Source of the DNA: Paracoccus yeei ATCC BAA-599
GTDB lineage: Bacteria > Pseudomonadota > Alphaproteobacteria > Rhodobacterales > Rhodobacteraceae
NCBI RefSeq assembly: GCF_000622145.1
Contig: NZ_JHWH01000001.1
Span: 285,678 to 349,677 of the forward strand
Direction of reading: 5' to 3'
Length of the DNA: 64,000 nt
Part shown: positions 49,123 to 58,603 of the stretch, in pieces
Layout of the letters: each line of letters starts with the position of its first letter
How positions within the stretch are numbered: the first letter of the stretch is position 1
Made by a program: the position numbers and the translations under genes
Notes under the pieces: model-generated
Told to the model about the DNA's origin: nothing
What the model saw: the letters and a program-made list of their open reading frames with translations, nothing else
Database searches by the model: none

Positions 49123-49965
49123 CTAGAACAGCCCTTCGTGGCCCAAAAGCTGGTTCATCGTGTTCGACGGATCGGTGCAGCCCGCGTCGCCCACGATCCG
49201 CGCGGGCACCCCCGCGACGGTCTTGCAGGGCGGCACGTCGCTCAGCACGACCGAGCCTGCGGCAATGCGCGAATGATGCCCGACGTGGATATTGCCCAGG
49301 ACCTTGGCCCCGGCGCCGATCATCACGCCATTGCCGATCTTGGGATGGCGGTCGCCATCCTCCTTGCCGGTGCCGCCCAGCGTCACGGAATGCAGCATCG
49401 AGACGTCGTTGCCGACCACCGCCGTCTCGCCGATGACAATGGAATGGGCATGGTCGATCATCACCCCGGTGCCGATGCGGGCGGCCGGGTGGATGTCAAC
49501 GCCGAACACCTCGGAACAGCGCATCTGCACGAAATAGGCCATGTCGCTGCGACCCTGCTGCCACAGCCAATGGCCGATGCGATAGGCCTGCAGCGCCTGG
49601 AAGCCCTTGAAGAACAGGATCGGCTGCATCAGCCGATGCGTCGCCGGGTCCCGCTCATAGACCGCCAGCAGGTCGGCCATGGCCGCCTGTGCCAGTTCGG
49701 GCGCCCGGCCGAAGGCGTCGTCCGCGATCTCCCGCAGGATCTGCTCGCTCATCTCGCGCGAGGCGAGCTTCAGCGAAAAGCGATAGGCCAGAGCGGCCGC
49801 AAAGGTCGCATGGTGCAGAAGGCCGGCATGGATCAGCGCCCCCAGCAGCGGCTCGTCGCGCACCGCGATGCGGGCTTCGCGCTGGATTCGGGTCCAGACC
49901 GCGCCCATCGAGTCCGCGCGCGCGTCCTCGGGCAGCTTTTCGATCAGGTCCTTTTGAAGGTTCAT
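49123..49965 (-). CDS. cysE: Serine O-acetyltransferase
   Basis: 280-residue cysteine-biosynthesis enzyme. An N-terminal helical domain (about 1-150) leads to left-handed hexapeptide repeats, with DIHPAARIGTG, MIDHAHSIVIGETA holding the catalytic His/Asp region, and VTLGGTGKEDGDRHPKIG. The ATG at 49965 gives the family N-terminus. It lies 68 bases beyond the last GTA gene with no strong terminator between them. Confidence 0.95.
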   Translation of the reverse strand: MNLQKDLIEKLPEDARADSMGAVWTRIQREARIAVRDEPLLGALIHAGLLHHATFAAALAYRFSLKLASREMSEQILREIADDAFGRAPELAQAAMADLLAVYERDPATHRLMQPILFFKGFQALQAYRIGHWLWQQGRSDMAYFVQMRCSEVFGVDIHPAARIGTGVMIDHAHSIVIGETAVVGNDVSMLHSVTLGGTGKEDGDRHPKIGNGVMIGAGAKVLGNIHVGHHSRIAAGSVVLSDVPPCKTVAGVPARIVGDAGCTDPSNTMNQLLGHEGLF

Positions 49966-50033
49966 AACAGCGCGTCCGTCAGCTTCCGTATCCCTCCTTC
50001 TTATCGGAAACCGACAGACGCGGAAAGCCCCGC

Positions 50034-50747
50034 TCAATCGGGGACGCGCAACTCCCACCAGTGCAGGACCACCCGCACCCGGCCGCCGGCGAACTGGCCA
50101 CCCGCAGCACCCAGCCGCAAAGCGGTCGGCTGCCAATAGGTGACGGGAGAGCCCAGCATGCCCCGAACCCAGGAATTCGCAGCCTTGCCCAGGTTTTCGT
50201 TGAAGCGGTTCGGAACGGCAGTATCGCCCAGGGTCCAGCTGGTCAGCGACCCGGTGATCGCCGTCAGGACCCGCGCGGTCACGCCGACGACCATTGCGCC
50301 GGCGGGCACCACCATCGTGGTGGTAAAGGTGTTTCCCACCCCCAGCGTCACGTCCTCGGCCATCTGGCGCACGATCAGGCCCGAACCGTGCTGGCCCAGG
50401 CTGACCGCGCCCTCGACCCAGGTCGTGCCGTTGTGGATGGCGGGCACGCCGGTGTCGGCGACCAGGGCGCGCTTGCCAAAGCGGGGCCGGAAAAAGACCC
50501 AGCCCCCGTTCGCCCCGATGGCAACCTTGCCGGCCTGTCCCTCCCAGGCGTTGACCGCGCCCTGTGGCACCGCCCAGCACAGCCCGTCGGCCACCACCTC
50601 GGGCGGCGTGGTGCGGGTCAGGCTTTGCAGCACCAGGTCGACCTGACCATCCAGCCGCAGCAGCGCGTCGTTGACGGTGACATGCTTTTGCGCCTGCGCC
50701 GGCATCAGCAGCGGCAGGTCCATGTTCGCGGTCGCGTTCTCAGCCAT
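50034..50747 (-). CDS. DUF2793 family protein at the end of the GTA cluster
   Basis: 237-residue protein. The N-terminal DLPLLMPAQAQKHVTVNDALLRLD is the DUF2793 signature, followed by a second half rich in beta-strands and glycine. Its start overlaps the g15 stop by eight bases, so it is translated with the GTA tail genes. DUF2793 proteins occur with Rhodobacterales GTAs and phages and are plausibly spike or fibre components; that role is inferred. The tail ending VVLHWWELRVPD suggests an exposed beta domain. Confidence 0.82.
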   Translation of the reverse strand: MAENATANMDLPLLMPAQAQKHVTVNDALLRLDGQVDLVLQSLTRTTPPEVVADGLCWAVPQGAVNAWEGQAGKVAIGANGGWVFFRPRFGKRALVADTGVPAIHNGTTWVEGAVSLGQHGSGLIVRQMAEDVTLGVGNTFTTTMVVPAGAMVVGVTARVLTAITGSLTSWTLGDTAVPNRFNENLGKAANSWVRGMLGSPVTYWQPTALRLGAAGGQFAGGRVRVVLHWWELRVPD

Positions 50748-53700
50748 CGATCCTCATCCTTGCTTGGGGCCCGGCGCCGAACGTGTCGGACAGTTGGGCA
50801 ATCCTGATTTCAAAGGCGCCGCCCGCCTTCGCCGAACTCCAGACATCGGCCGGCACGGCCCAGCGCGGCTCGCCGACCAGAGCCTGGGCCAGCACGGCGC
50901 CATCGCGCACCACGCTTGCGCTGTAGCGCTCCTGCGCCTCGCCCAGGGGAACGTCGGCGCCCTCCCAGCCGTCGCCCTGGACGCGGGTACGGCGGACCCA
51001 GGTGACGGTGCTGCCGCGAACCGACAGGTGGCAGGGCGACAGCGGCCGCAGCCCAGCGCCCCGAAACGCCAGCGCCACATGGCGATAGCTGGCATCATCC
51101 ACTGCCCGCGTCGCCGGCCCGATCCGCCAGTGCCGCATCTGGTTCAAGGCCGAGGGCGCCAGGTCCACCTGCCGCGCCGACCCGTCCACCAGCACGACCG
51201 TGCTGCCGGCCGGCCAGACCTCGGGCATGAAGGCATCCGTGCCCGCCTGCCCTCGCAGCCGGGTCGCGATGTCCCACACCCCCGGGGAAACCAGCCGCGC
51301 GTCCCGGAACTGCAGCAGCTCCCACCCCTCGGCCGAGCCGTCGCCCAAGGCCAGCAGGTTCGCCCCGCTCATCAAGGCGGTCTCGGTCGCGGACTCCAGC
51401 GCGCCGCCCTTGACCCGGATGCGCAGCGCCGGACCCCGGTCCCAGACCCCCGGCCGTGCCGCCGCCAACGGTGCCAGCGTCACCCCCATGATCGAGGCCG
51501 CGGGCACCGTCGTGTTCAGCGCATAGCCGCCCGCCTGCTGGGCCGAAACCCAGACGGCGGCGGCGCCCGGCCAGGGCGTGGCCGTGACCGCCAGATGCGG
51601 CGCATGGGGCACTTCGTCGCCCCGCAGCAGCGGCAGGTCCAGAAACACCGGCCAGACCGGGATCGGCGGGCTGAAGGCCCGGGCGACGCTCTGGCCCTCG
51701 ATCACCCGCGCCGGACGATAGACGCCGGGCTCGACGCGCACTGCATCCACGGTCATCGCGCCTGCCCGCTCGACCCGGTCGATGCGCCAGCGGCGCGCGC
51801 CCGCCCTTGGCTCGACCAGCGCCACCACGTCCCCCGGTCCCAGATGACCCAGCGAGGGCGGCAGCGCAAAGCGCGCCGTGTCGCGGGCAATCACCGATTC
51901 CGAAATCCAGCGCTCGGCCATGGCCAGCCCCTCGGCGCGAGTCAACGCCATCGGCAGTTCGCTGTCCGATACGGCAAGGAACTCGCCCCCCGGCATGGTC
52001 GTCTCGGCGGTGCGCACGGCATAGTCGCCGCCCGCCTCGACATGGGTCAGCCGGACACGGCCGGGGACCTCCGCCTCGGCAGCACGGCCGATCTCGACCT
52101 GGGCCAACTCATCGGTCGTCGCCATGTCGTCGGGCCCAAGGCTGGCATCCACCCGCGCATCGCGCATGACAAAGCGCAGCACCCCGTCCCGCTCAAGCGC
52201 GTCGAAGGCATAGGCCAGCATCAACGGCTGCAAGGCCGCCCGCCCGGTTTCCGAGCCGGTCAGCGCATAGCCCCGCACCAGACCCGCCAGCCCCTGGGTG
52301 TCATAGGCCGCGACGCCGGCGGCAGCGCAGATCTCGGCCACCACGTCCGCCAGGGGCACGGCCCCGGCGCGACCGTTCAGCCAATGCCCGCGTTCCCAGG
52401 CAGGTCCGTCCGACCACAGGTCGGTCCGCGCCGGAAAGGCGGGGAACGGCCGCGAGTCCCAGCACCAGACATGGGCGCGGCTCATGTCGATCATGCGCCC
52501 GGCCCCGATCCGCTCGCCCGCCTCGCGCAGGGGATTGTTCGCCGGATCGCCCCAATACTCGGTCATCGCCCGGACATAGGCCGCCTGCACCAGATCGTCC
52601 CGCCTCCCGTCCGAAAACCAGGGCAACCTGGATTCCGAGCTCATCGCGTCCAGGAACTTGTTGGGCTGGTTTGTGCCCTTGTCCAGCGCCGCGCAGCCCA
52701 TCTCGGTGAACCATACGGGTTTCGAGCGCGGCACCCAGGCCGTGGGCCGCGCGCTGCGCTGTCCGCCGACGCGGTTGCGATGCTCGTTCGCCCACCAGCC
52801 GCGGATGTCCTTGTAGCGCCAGATCCAGTGCTCATGGTAAAGTCCGTCGCTGATCGGCGTGCGGATCTGCATCTCACGGTCGACGTCGCGGGCATAATAC
52901 CAGTCGAAGCCCTCGCCCCCCGCGACGTTCGCCCGCAAATAGGCCGGATTGTCGATCCGGCCCCAGGCGGCATCCAGATGATTCTCGCCCTCGCGCCAGT
53001 CCGACAGCGGCATGTAGTTGTCGATGCCCACGAAGTCGATGTTGTCGTCGCCCCACAGCGGGTCCAGATGAAAGAACACATCCCCGTTGCCGGGGTGATA
53101 GCCGAAATACTCCGACCAGTCCGACGCATAGCCGATCTTGACCGCATCCCCCAGGATCGCGCGCACGTCGGCCGCCAGGCGGATCAACTGCTCGACTGCC
53201 GGAAAGCGATGATCCGCCCCCTGGATCTGGGTCAGCCCCACCATCTCGGAGCCGATCAGGAAGGCATCGATCCCCCCCGCCGCCGCGCAAAGATGCGCGT
53301 AATGCAGGATGAACCGCCGATAGGACCACTCGTCGGGACCGGAATAGCGGATCTCGTCCCCCTCGCGCGAAAAGTCGCTCGCCCTGGCTGTTCCGAAGAA
53401 CGCCGCAACCTCATCCTCGGCGGCGGCGGTGCCTGCGGGGCTGCCCGCGCGGTCCGCCGCGATGCTCGTCGTGATACGGCCGCGCCAAGGCATCACGGGC
53501 TGGTCGGCCGCGCCGGTCCAAGGGTCGGCCCGGCCGTTCCCTGCCAGCTGCTCCATCAGGATGAAGGGATAAAAGACCGCCTTCCGCCCACTGGCCGCAA
53601 GCGCCCGCAGCGCCTCGATGACCGATCCGTCGGCCGGCGTTCCGCCATAGATCGGACGCCCGCCGACCCGTGCGACCTCGACCGCCGCATCGCGGCCGAT

Positions 53701-54633
53701 GCCGCCGGCGCGCCAGGCCATGCCCTGCCCGTCGCGGGACTTGTCCTCGACCTTCGGCCGCACCGTGCAATGGTTCACCCTCAGGTCGTCGCCGAACCAG
53801 GACACGACCAGCGACACCGAACCCACATTCGGCAGTTCGCGCCCCAGGATACGCAACGAGGCGCGGAAATCCGTTCCCGCAATCGGCGTGTTGCGGTTGA
53901 TGACCTGCGTTTCGCCCAGACCCAGGTCATAGCTGACCGGCGTGGTCGCCAGAGAATATTCTCCCGTGCCAGGGATCATGGCGACGGCCCGCACCTCGCG
54001 CGACAGCCCCCGCCCCTCCTTGGCGCGGCGCGTCACCTCGAACGACAGCTGCGGCACACGGTTGCCCCAGCGCTCAAGCCCCAGGTCCTCCAGCACGACA
54101 TAGGCGATGCCGCGATAGGCTGGCGCCTCGTCGCCTTCCTGCGCGACGATGGCGTGGTCGGGCAACTGCGCCTCGTCCCCAAGATAGACCCGCATGTTCA
54201 GATCGTCGGGCGAGATTTCCTCGCCATCCGCCCAGACCCGGCCCACCCCCAGGATCGGACCCTCGCACAGGGCCAGCGCAAAGCTCAGCCGATAGCTGAT
54301 CTCGGTGACGCTGGGGCTGGACCCCTTGCCGCCGCCACCCTGGGTGCGGCGCACCTCGACCAAGGGGCCGGCCCAGATCGCATGGCCGGGCACGCGCATC
54401 TGCCCCCAGATCCGCGGGATCGGCGTGCCCTCGCCCGCGGTCTGGATCCGCATCCGGTCCACCCGCCCCGTCTCGACCGCCTTCGAGCCAGAGCCCAGCA
54501 GCTTCTGGTCGATCACCCGGCCCAGGGTCGCCCCCACGGCCCGGCCGATGACGGCGCCCGACAGGCCCAGAACGGTGCCGCCAAAGCCCGCACCGATGGA
54601 TGCACCGGCCGCCGCCAGCAGAATCGTCGCCAT
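50740..54633 (-). CDS. GTA g15 megatron (host-interaction/hub protein)
   Basis: 1297-residue protein, close to the size of RcGTA g15. The N-terminus is a glycine-rich hydrophobic region, then a phage tip-like domain (MRIQTAGEGTPIPRIWGQMR). The centre is the GTA TIM-barrel-like domain (about 430-740; HLDPLWGDDNIDFVGIDNYMPL, KPVWFTEMGCAALDKG), followed by tip-attachment and receptor-binding regions. It forms the iris/penetration part of the baseplate. No frameshift is visible. Confidence 0.95.
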   Translation of the reverse strand: MATILLAAAGASIGAGFGGTVLGLSGAVIGRAVGATLGRVIDQKLLGSGSKAVETGRVDRMRIQTAGEGTPIPRIWGQMRVPGHAIWAGPLVEVRRTQGGGGKGSSPSVTEISYRLSFALALCEGPILGVGRVWADGEEISPDDLNMRVYLGDEAQLPDHAIVAQEGDEAPAYRGIAYVVLEDLGLERWGNRVPQLSFEVTRRAKEGRGLSREVRAVAMIPGTGEYSLATTPVSYDLGLGETQVINRNTPIAGTDFRASLRILGRELPNVGSVSLVVSWFGDDLRVNHCTVRPKVEDKSRDGQGMAWRAGGIGRDAAVEVARVGGRPIYGGTPADGSVIEALRALAASGRKAVFYPFILMEQLAGNGRADPWTGAADQPVMPWRGRITTSIAADRAGSPAGTAAAEDEVAAFFGTARASDFSREGDEIRYSGPDEWSYRRFILHYAHLCAAAGGIDAFLIGSEMVGLTQIQGADHRFPAVEQLIRLAADVRAILGDAVKIGYASDWSEYFGYHPGNGDVFFHLDPLWGDDNIDFVGIDNYMPLSDWREGENHLDAAWGRIDNPAYLRANVAGGEGFDWYYARDVDREMQIRTPISDGLYHEHWIWRYKDIRGWWANEHRNRVGGQRSARPTAWVPRSKPVWFTEMGCAALDKGTNQPNKFLDAMSSESRLPWFSDGRRDDLVQAAYVRAMTEYWGDPANNPLREAGERIGAGRMIDMSRAHVWCWDSRPFPAFPARTDLWSDGPAWERGHWLNGRAGAVPLADVVAEICAAAGVAAYDTQGLAGLVRGYALTGSETGRAALQPLMLAYAFDALERDGVLRFVMRDARVDASLGPDDMATTDELAQVEIGRAAEAEVPGRVRLTHVEAGGDYAVRTAETTMPGGEFLAVSDSELPMALTRAEGLAMAERWISESVIARDTARFALPPSLGHLGPGDVVALVEPRAGARRWRIDRVERAGAMTVDAVRVEPGVYRPARVIEGQSVARAFSPPIPVWPVFLDLPLLRGDEVPHAPHLAVTATPWPGAAAVWVSAQQAGGYALNTTVPAASIMGVTLAPLAAARPGVWDRGPALRIRVKGGALESATETALMSGANLLALGDGSAEGWELLQFRDARLVSPGVWDIATRLRGQAGTDAFMPEVWPAGSTVVLVDGSARQVDLAPSALNQMRHWRIGPATRAVDDASYRHVALAFRGAGLRPLSPCHLSVRGSTVTWVRRTRVQGDGWEGADVPLGEAQERYSASVVRDGAVLAQALVGEPRWAVPADVWSSAKAGGAFEIRIAQLSDTFGAGPQARMRIDG

Positions 54634-54648
54634 TGCGCCTTCCTTCTC

Positions 54649-55077
54649 TCATGTCAGGGGCGGAAACCGGAACCTGCCCGCGATCTTTGCCCGCCACGGC
54701 GCCGAAAGCGGGCTTTCGACGACGCCATGCCGGTCGTAGGCATGCACAAAGCTCGCCCCGGCCCCGGTTTCAGCCAGAATACCCATGTGCTTGGCGATGG
54801 CGCCCGATCTCATGCGAAAGATCAGCACATCGCCCGCCGCCTCGGGACCCGCGGGCAGCAACAAGCGCCCCGCCCCGCCCAGCAGCAACTCCTGCGCCCC
54901 CGCCTCGCCCCAGTCGGGGGTATAGGCGGGCAGCGCCTCGGGCTCGGGACCGTAAAGCTCGCGCCAGATGCCCCGCACCAGCCCCAGGCAGTCGGTCCCC
55001 GCCCCCTTGACCGAGGCCTGGTGCACATAGGGCGTGCCGATCCAGCCCCGCGCCGCCGCAACGATGCGCTGGCTCAT
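54649..55077 (-). CDS. GTA g14 NlpC/P60 cell-wall peptidase
   Basis: 142-residue baseplate peptidase. Catalytic Cys30 is in GTDCLGLVRG, and the histidine in AKHMGILAE. It helps the particle pass peptidoglycan. The ATG at 55077 overlaps g13 as ATGA; the longer frame to 55245 is an artefact. Confidence 0.93.
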   Translation of the reverse strand: MSQRIVAAARGWIGTPYVHQASVKGAGTDCLGLVRGIWRELYGPEPEALPAYTPDWGEAGAQELLLGGAGRLLLPAGPEAAGDVLIFRMRSGAIAKHMGILAETGAGASFVHAYDRHGVVESPLSAPWRAKIAGRFRFPPLT

Positions 55078-55895
55078 GACCCGACCTGCGGGGCGATCAG
55101 CCAGTCCTCGGGCGGCAGATGCGGAAAGCCCCGGAAATTGGCATAGTTCAGGAACTTCAGCCGGCAGGTCGCGGCCCGCTTGTCGCAACCCGCCACCAGC
55201 TTCACCTGATCGCCCGCGGCCGGGGCGATGCCCAAGGCCGCCCACAGCGCGATCTCGCGTCCGCCGGGGCCGGCCAGATCGCTCTTGACCAGCCCCTCCA
55301 GCCCGGCGGCCGCGCCGCTCAGCACGATCAGGCGACCACGCTCGAACCAGCCGGCCTCGTGGTTCGCGATGCCGCCCAAGGTCAGGCGCTCGCCTTCCTC
55401 ATGGGCGCGGACGACGCCTTGGGCGCTGTAGCCTTCGGCACCCAGGTCGAAACGGCACTGGCCGTCGCCCAGCTGGGCCGAGCAGCGCGGATGATAGACC
55501 CGGCCCTGCGTGCGGTTCAGCGGTTCGGACAGGCCCCGCAACTCGGCGCGGAACGACCGGCCGCTGCGGCTGACCTCGCCCAGGTGGCCGCGAAAGACCA
55601 GGACTCGGTTCGCCGTATTGGCCCAGTCGACCTCCCACAACCGTACCTCGGCGGCGTCCCACCGGCCCGCCATGATATCGACCTCGGTGATCGCATCGTC
55701 CGACAGGGCGCCGCTCGCCTCTGTATTGTCGACCGACAGGCCCGCGCCCTGCACGACGGCCGCGGCGCTCAGCCCGGTGTCGGGGCGAAAGGTGATCCCC
55801 CCGAAGGCCAGCATCCGGTCGTGGTCGGTAAAGCCCAGGACCAACCCATCCCGGCGCGTCACGGCCCAGGCCCGCGCAATCGTCTCGCCCTTCAC
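55074..55895 (-). CDS. GTA g13 hub protein (DUF2163)
   Basis: 273-residue baseplate hub protein. LGFTDHDRMLAFGG, RVYHPRCSAQLGDGQCRFDL and a cysteine-containing C-terminus (CDKRAATCRLKFLNYANFRGFPH) are family features; the four cysteines likely bind an Fe-S cluster as in the RcGTA hub. GTG start overlapping the g12 stop. Confidence 0.93.
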   Translation of the reverse strand: MKGETIARAWAVTRRDGLVLGFTDHDRMLAFGGITFRPDTGLSAAAVVQGAGLSVDNTEASGALSDDAITEVDIMAGRWDAAEVRLWEVDWANTANRVLVFRGHLGEVSRSGRSFRAELRGLSEPLNRTQGRVYHPRCSAQLGDGQCRFDLGAEGYSAQGVVRAHEEGERLTLGGIANHEAGWFERGRLIVLSGAAAGLEGLVKSDLAGPGGREIALWAALGIAPAAGDQVKLVAGCDKRAATCRLKFLNYANFRGFPHLPPEDWLIAPQVGS

Positions 55896-56524
55896 AGCCG
55901 CACCTCGATCACAGGAACATCGGGCAGGTCGCCCGCATGGAACGACGCCACCGAAACCGAAATCCGGTCGGTATCAAACCGCACCGGCACGTCGAACTCG
56001 AACCCGGCCGAGACTGCGGCCCCGGCCTCGGGCGGCACGGCGAAATGCACGGTGCCCGTCACGGTATCGACAGTGAAATCTCGCCCTGCGGCCAGTTCCA
56101 CGTCCCCGATCCCGGCCAGGACCGTGCCCTCGACCGGCTTCGCGATGGGCCGCCAATAGCCCGCCGGCCCCGAACGATAGGCCTTGCGCAGCTCGAACGC
56201 CGTCCGCACCCCGTCGCCCCGGCCCAAGACCTGGTCGCCGAACGCCGGCGCCACGCTGGGGGCCGAGGATTTGTAATCCGACCAGTCCTTCCAGCGGAAC
56301 CCGTGCAACTGACCGGCGCGCGCCTCGAAAAAGGCGATCAGCAGCGACACGTCGTCCAGCGACCGCAGGCCCATGCCCGCGTCATAGCGGCGCCGCGAAT
56401 GGGCCCAGGGGCTCGACCGCTCCTCATGCCCGTTGGTCAGCGCGACGATCTCCGTGCGCCGTTCGGGCCCGCCCACCGACCCGAAGGAAAGGCTGGCGGG
56501 AAACCTGATCTCGTGAAATGCCAT
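55892..56524 (-). CDS. GTA g12 distal tail protein (DUF2460)
   Basis: 210-residue distal tail protein. The sequence starts MAFHEIRFPASLSFGSVGGP and contains TEIVALTNGHEERSSPWAHSRRRYDAG, the DUF2460 pattern. It connects the tail tube to the hub. Confidence 0.93.
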   Translation of the reverse strand: MAFHEIRFPASLSFGSVGGPERRTEIVALTNGHEERSSPWAHSRRRYDAGMGLRSLDDVSLLIAFFEARAGQLHGFRWKDWSDYKSSAPSVAPAFGDQVLGRGDGVRTAFELRKAYRSGPAGYWRPIAKPVEGTVLAGIGDVELAAGRDFTVDTVTGTVHFAVPPEAGAAVSAGFEFDVPVRFDTDRISVSVASFHAGDLPDVPVIEVRL

Positions 56525-56530
56525 CTGTCG

Positions 56531-57199
56531 TCACCCGTTCCTGTCGCCGCGCGCCAGCATCCGGCCGAACCGGGCCGCGATCTGGCTTTGGCTGCGGGCG
56601 AACCCGCCCACATCGGGGGTCGAGACGTTGAACGTGACGTTGACCGCCCGGCCTCCGCCACCCGCCGCCGCAACCCCCAGCTTGCCGTCGGCCCCGCGCC
56701 GCAAGGGCATGATCGCCTCGGGCCCCGCCTCGCCCATCAACCCGGTCGCGCCGCGCATCGGGAAATAGGTGGGCTGGCTGACCACGCCCCCCTTGGCAAA
56801 GGGCATCACCCGCCCCTGCGAAAAGCTGCCGCCGTCGGCAAAGGGCATCGCCCCCGACACCAGCCCCGTCACCCCTTGCGAGATCGCGCCCGCCAAGGCC
56901 TGCTGAATCGGCCGCATGGCAACCGAAAAGGCGCTGTCGGCCATGCTGCGCGCCACGGTGGACAAGGCGTCGCTCAGCTTCATGCCGTCGAACACCAGCC
57001 CGTTGAAGGCGCGGCGCAGCCCGCTGCCGATCCCGCTGGTCAGCGAGCCGACCTCTCGGTTGGTGTAAAGCATCGACTCGCGCAGCCGCGACAGTTCCTG
57101 TTCAAAGGCGGCCGTCACCCGGCCGCTGTCGTCCAGACTGCGGCCCAGCGTGCCGTCCCCTGCGTCGGCCAGACCGCCGAACCCGTCCTTGCTCGCCAT
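56531..57199 (-). CDS. GTA g11 tape measure protein
   Basis: 222-residue tape measure, short as expected for the stubby GTA tail. A helical N-terminal half is followed by a hydrophobic region with FADGGSFSQGRV and GGVVSQPTYFPM repeats, GLMGEAGPEAIMPL, and a C-terminal Gly-rich part. It sets tail length. Confidence 0.9.
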   Translation of the reverse strand: MASKDGFGGLADAGDGTLGRSLDDSGRVTAAFEQELSRLRESMLYTNREVGSLTSGIGSGLRRAFNGLVFDGMKLSDALSTVARSMADSAFSVAMRPIQQALAGAISQGVTGLVSGAMPFADGGSFSQGRVMPFAKGGVVSQPTYFPMRGATGLMGEAGPEAIMPLRRGADGKLGVAAAGGGGRAVNVTFNVSTPDVGGFARSQSQIAARFGRMLARGDRNG

Positions 57200-57221
57200 G
57201 ACCGGCGCCTCCTTTCGACAA

Positions 57222-57443
57222 TCAGTTCTGCTTGGGCGCGGGCCGGTCGGGATAGCGCGCCACCAGCTCGGCCAGCCGGTCGCGCGTCATCGCGCCGCCG
57301 CCCCCTTCGATCCCCAGCATCAGGGCCAGTTCGGCCGGGGTCAGCGCCCAGAAGGCCGCGGGTGTCAGCCCCAGCCCGCCCAGCCGCGCCGGCCCCATGC
57401 CGACCTTCATCAACCCCGGCCAGTCCAGCCCCCGGGGCCTCAT
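57222..57443 (-). CDS. GTA g10.1 tail assembly chaperone
   Basis: 73-residue small protein. GLTPAAFWALTPAELALMLG is the pattern of the rcc01693/TAC_2 family of tail assembly chaperones. Overlaps g10 by ATGA, an arrangement common for paired chaperones. Confidence 0.87.
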   Translation of the reverse strand: MRPRGLDWPGLMKVGMGPARLGGLGLTPAAFWALTPAELALMLGIEGGGGAMTRDRLAELVARYPDRPAPKQN

Positions 57444-57757
57444 GCGCCCTCGATGCGAAACGCCCGCGCCAGCATCGCGGCTGCCGTGTGGGCCGCGGCC
57501 ACCGGACCGCCCCGGATGTCGCAGGCGCCCAGCGCGGCGATATCCCCGCTCCAGCCGGCCCCGCGCAGCCCCGCGACCAGCACCGCCATCACGTCGCGGG
57601 TGGAAAATCGCCCGCTCTCGAACCGCTCGACCAGGGCGATCATGCTTTCCGCGCCCAGTTCGGCCTCAAGCTCGGACAGGGCGCCCAGGGTCAGCTTGCC
57701 GACATGGGGCACCCCGTCCAACACGACCTCGACCTCTCCCGCCAAAGGATTGGCCAT
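57440..57757 (-). CDS. GTA g10 tail assembly chaperone
   Basis: 105-residue protein. ANPLAGEVEVVLDGVPHVGKLTLGALSELE is the GTA g10 family start, with a helical rest. The ATG at 57757 begins one base after the g9 stop; the longer frame to 57844 overlaps g9 and is rejected. Confidence 0.9.
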   Translation of the reverse strand: MANPLAGEVEVVLDGVPHVGKLTLGALSELEAELGAESMIALVERFESGRFSTRDVMAVLVAGLRGAGWSGDIAALGACDIRGGPVAAAHTAAAMLARAFRIEGA

Positions 57758-57758
57758 G

Positions 57759-58172
57759 TCAGAGCGTGTTGAAGCTGAGCACGCCCGCGCTTGCCATGGA
57801 AACTTCATAGGTCGCCTCGCCATTGTAGCTGCCGGAATATTCAAGGCTGGTGATCTGGAACGGCCCCTGCACCGTGCCGAAATCGGGGATCACCACCTGG
57901 AACTCGGGAACCTCGCCGTCGAAAAAGACCTGCCGCGCGCGTTCGTCCGTGGTGCCGTCCCGAAACACCCCCGAGCCCGAGATCGTGGCCGACCGCACGC
58001 CCGCGCCGCCCAGCAGCTCACGCCAGCGCCCCTCGCTTTCGATGCTGGTCACGTCGACCGTCTCGGCGTTGAAGCTGATACGGGATGCCCGCAGTCCCGC
58101 GATGGTCTCGAACAGACCGTCCCCGGTCATGTCCATCTTGATCAGCAGATCGCGCCCGTTCTGCACCGCCAT
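57759..58172 (-). CDS. GTA g9 major tail tube protein
   Basis: 137-residue TP901-1-type tail tube protein. VQNGRDLLIKMDMTGDGLF, RASRISFNAETVDVTSIES and ISGSGVFRDG are diagnostic. GAGGAG precedes the ATG at 58172. It builds the tail tube. Confidence 0.93.
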   Translation of the reverse strand: MAVQNGRDLLIKMDMTGDGLFETIAGLRASRISFNAETVDVTSIESEGRWRELLGGAGVRSATISGSGVFRDGTTDERARQVFFDGEVPEFQVVIPDFGTVQGPFQITSLEYSGSYNGEATYEVSMASAGVLSFNTL

Positions 58173-58183
58173 GTCGTTTCTCC

Positions 58184-58603
58184 TCAACCAAGGTCAATGC
58201 GGGCGCGAAAGGTCAGGTCGACCCGCCGCCCCGCGCCGTTTTCCGCCCGGCGCGCCTTGGCGCGCAGGAACCAAAGCCCCGCCAGTCGGCCCCGCGCCAG
58301 CCCGATCCGCGCCGTCTCCAGCGCGTCCGACACCGCCACGGCGGCCGCCTTGACCGCACTGAATCCGTTTGCATCGTCCGATCCCGACAGGACCGAGACG
58401 ACGAAATCATGCTGCGATCCGGCGGCCGTCATGTCGCCCGCGTCGCGGACCTCTTCAGGCCCAAGCGAGACATAGGTGCCCGCCGGCGCCGCCACCGGCA
58501 TCGCGTCATAGATCGCGTCGCCGACCAGCGCGTGCAGGGCGTCGTCCTCGCGCAGCACCTGATAGACTGCCGCTTGCAGCGCGGCCGTCGCGGCATAGCT
58601 CAT
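58184..58603 (-). CDS. GTA g8 tail terminator protein (DUF3168)
   Basis: 139-residue protein. AALQAAVYQVLREDDALHALVGDAIYD at the N-terminus and VDLTFRARIDLG at the C-terminus fit DUF3168. Caps the tail at the head side. The ATG at 58603 overlaps the g7 stop. Confidence 0.9.
   Translation of the reverse strand: MSYAATAALQAAVYQVLREDDALHALVGDAIYDAMPVAAPAGTYVSLGPEEVRDAGDMTAAGSQHDFVVSVLSGSDDANGFSAVKAAAVAVSDALETARIGLARGRLAGLWFLRAKARRAENGAGRRVDLTFRARIDLG

Noticed and set aside
50671..55146. 1491-codon open frame on the plus strand opposite g15
   Set aside because: Antisense to an intact GTA gene in high-GC DNA; the product is low-complexity Arg/His/Pro/Gly-rich with no domain.
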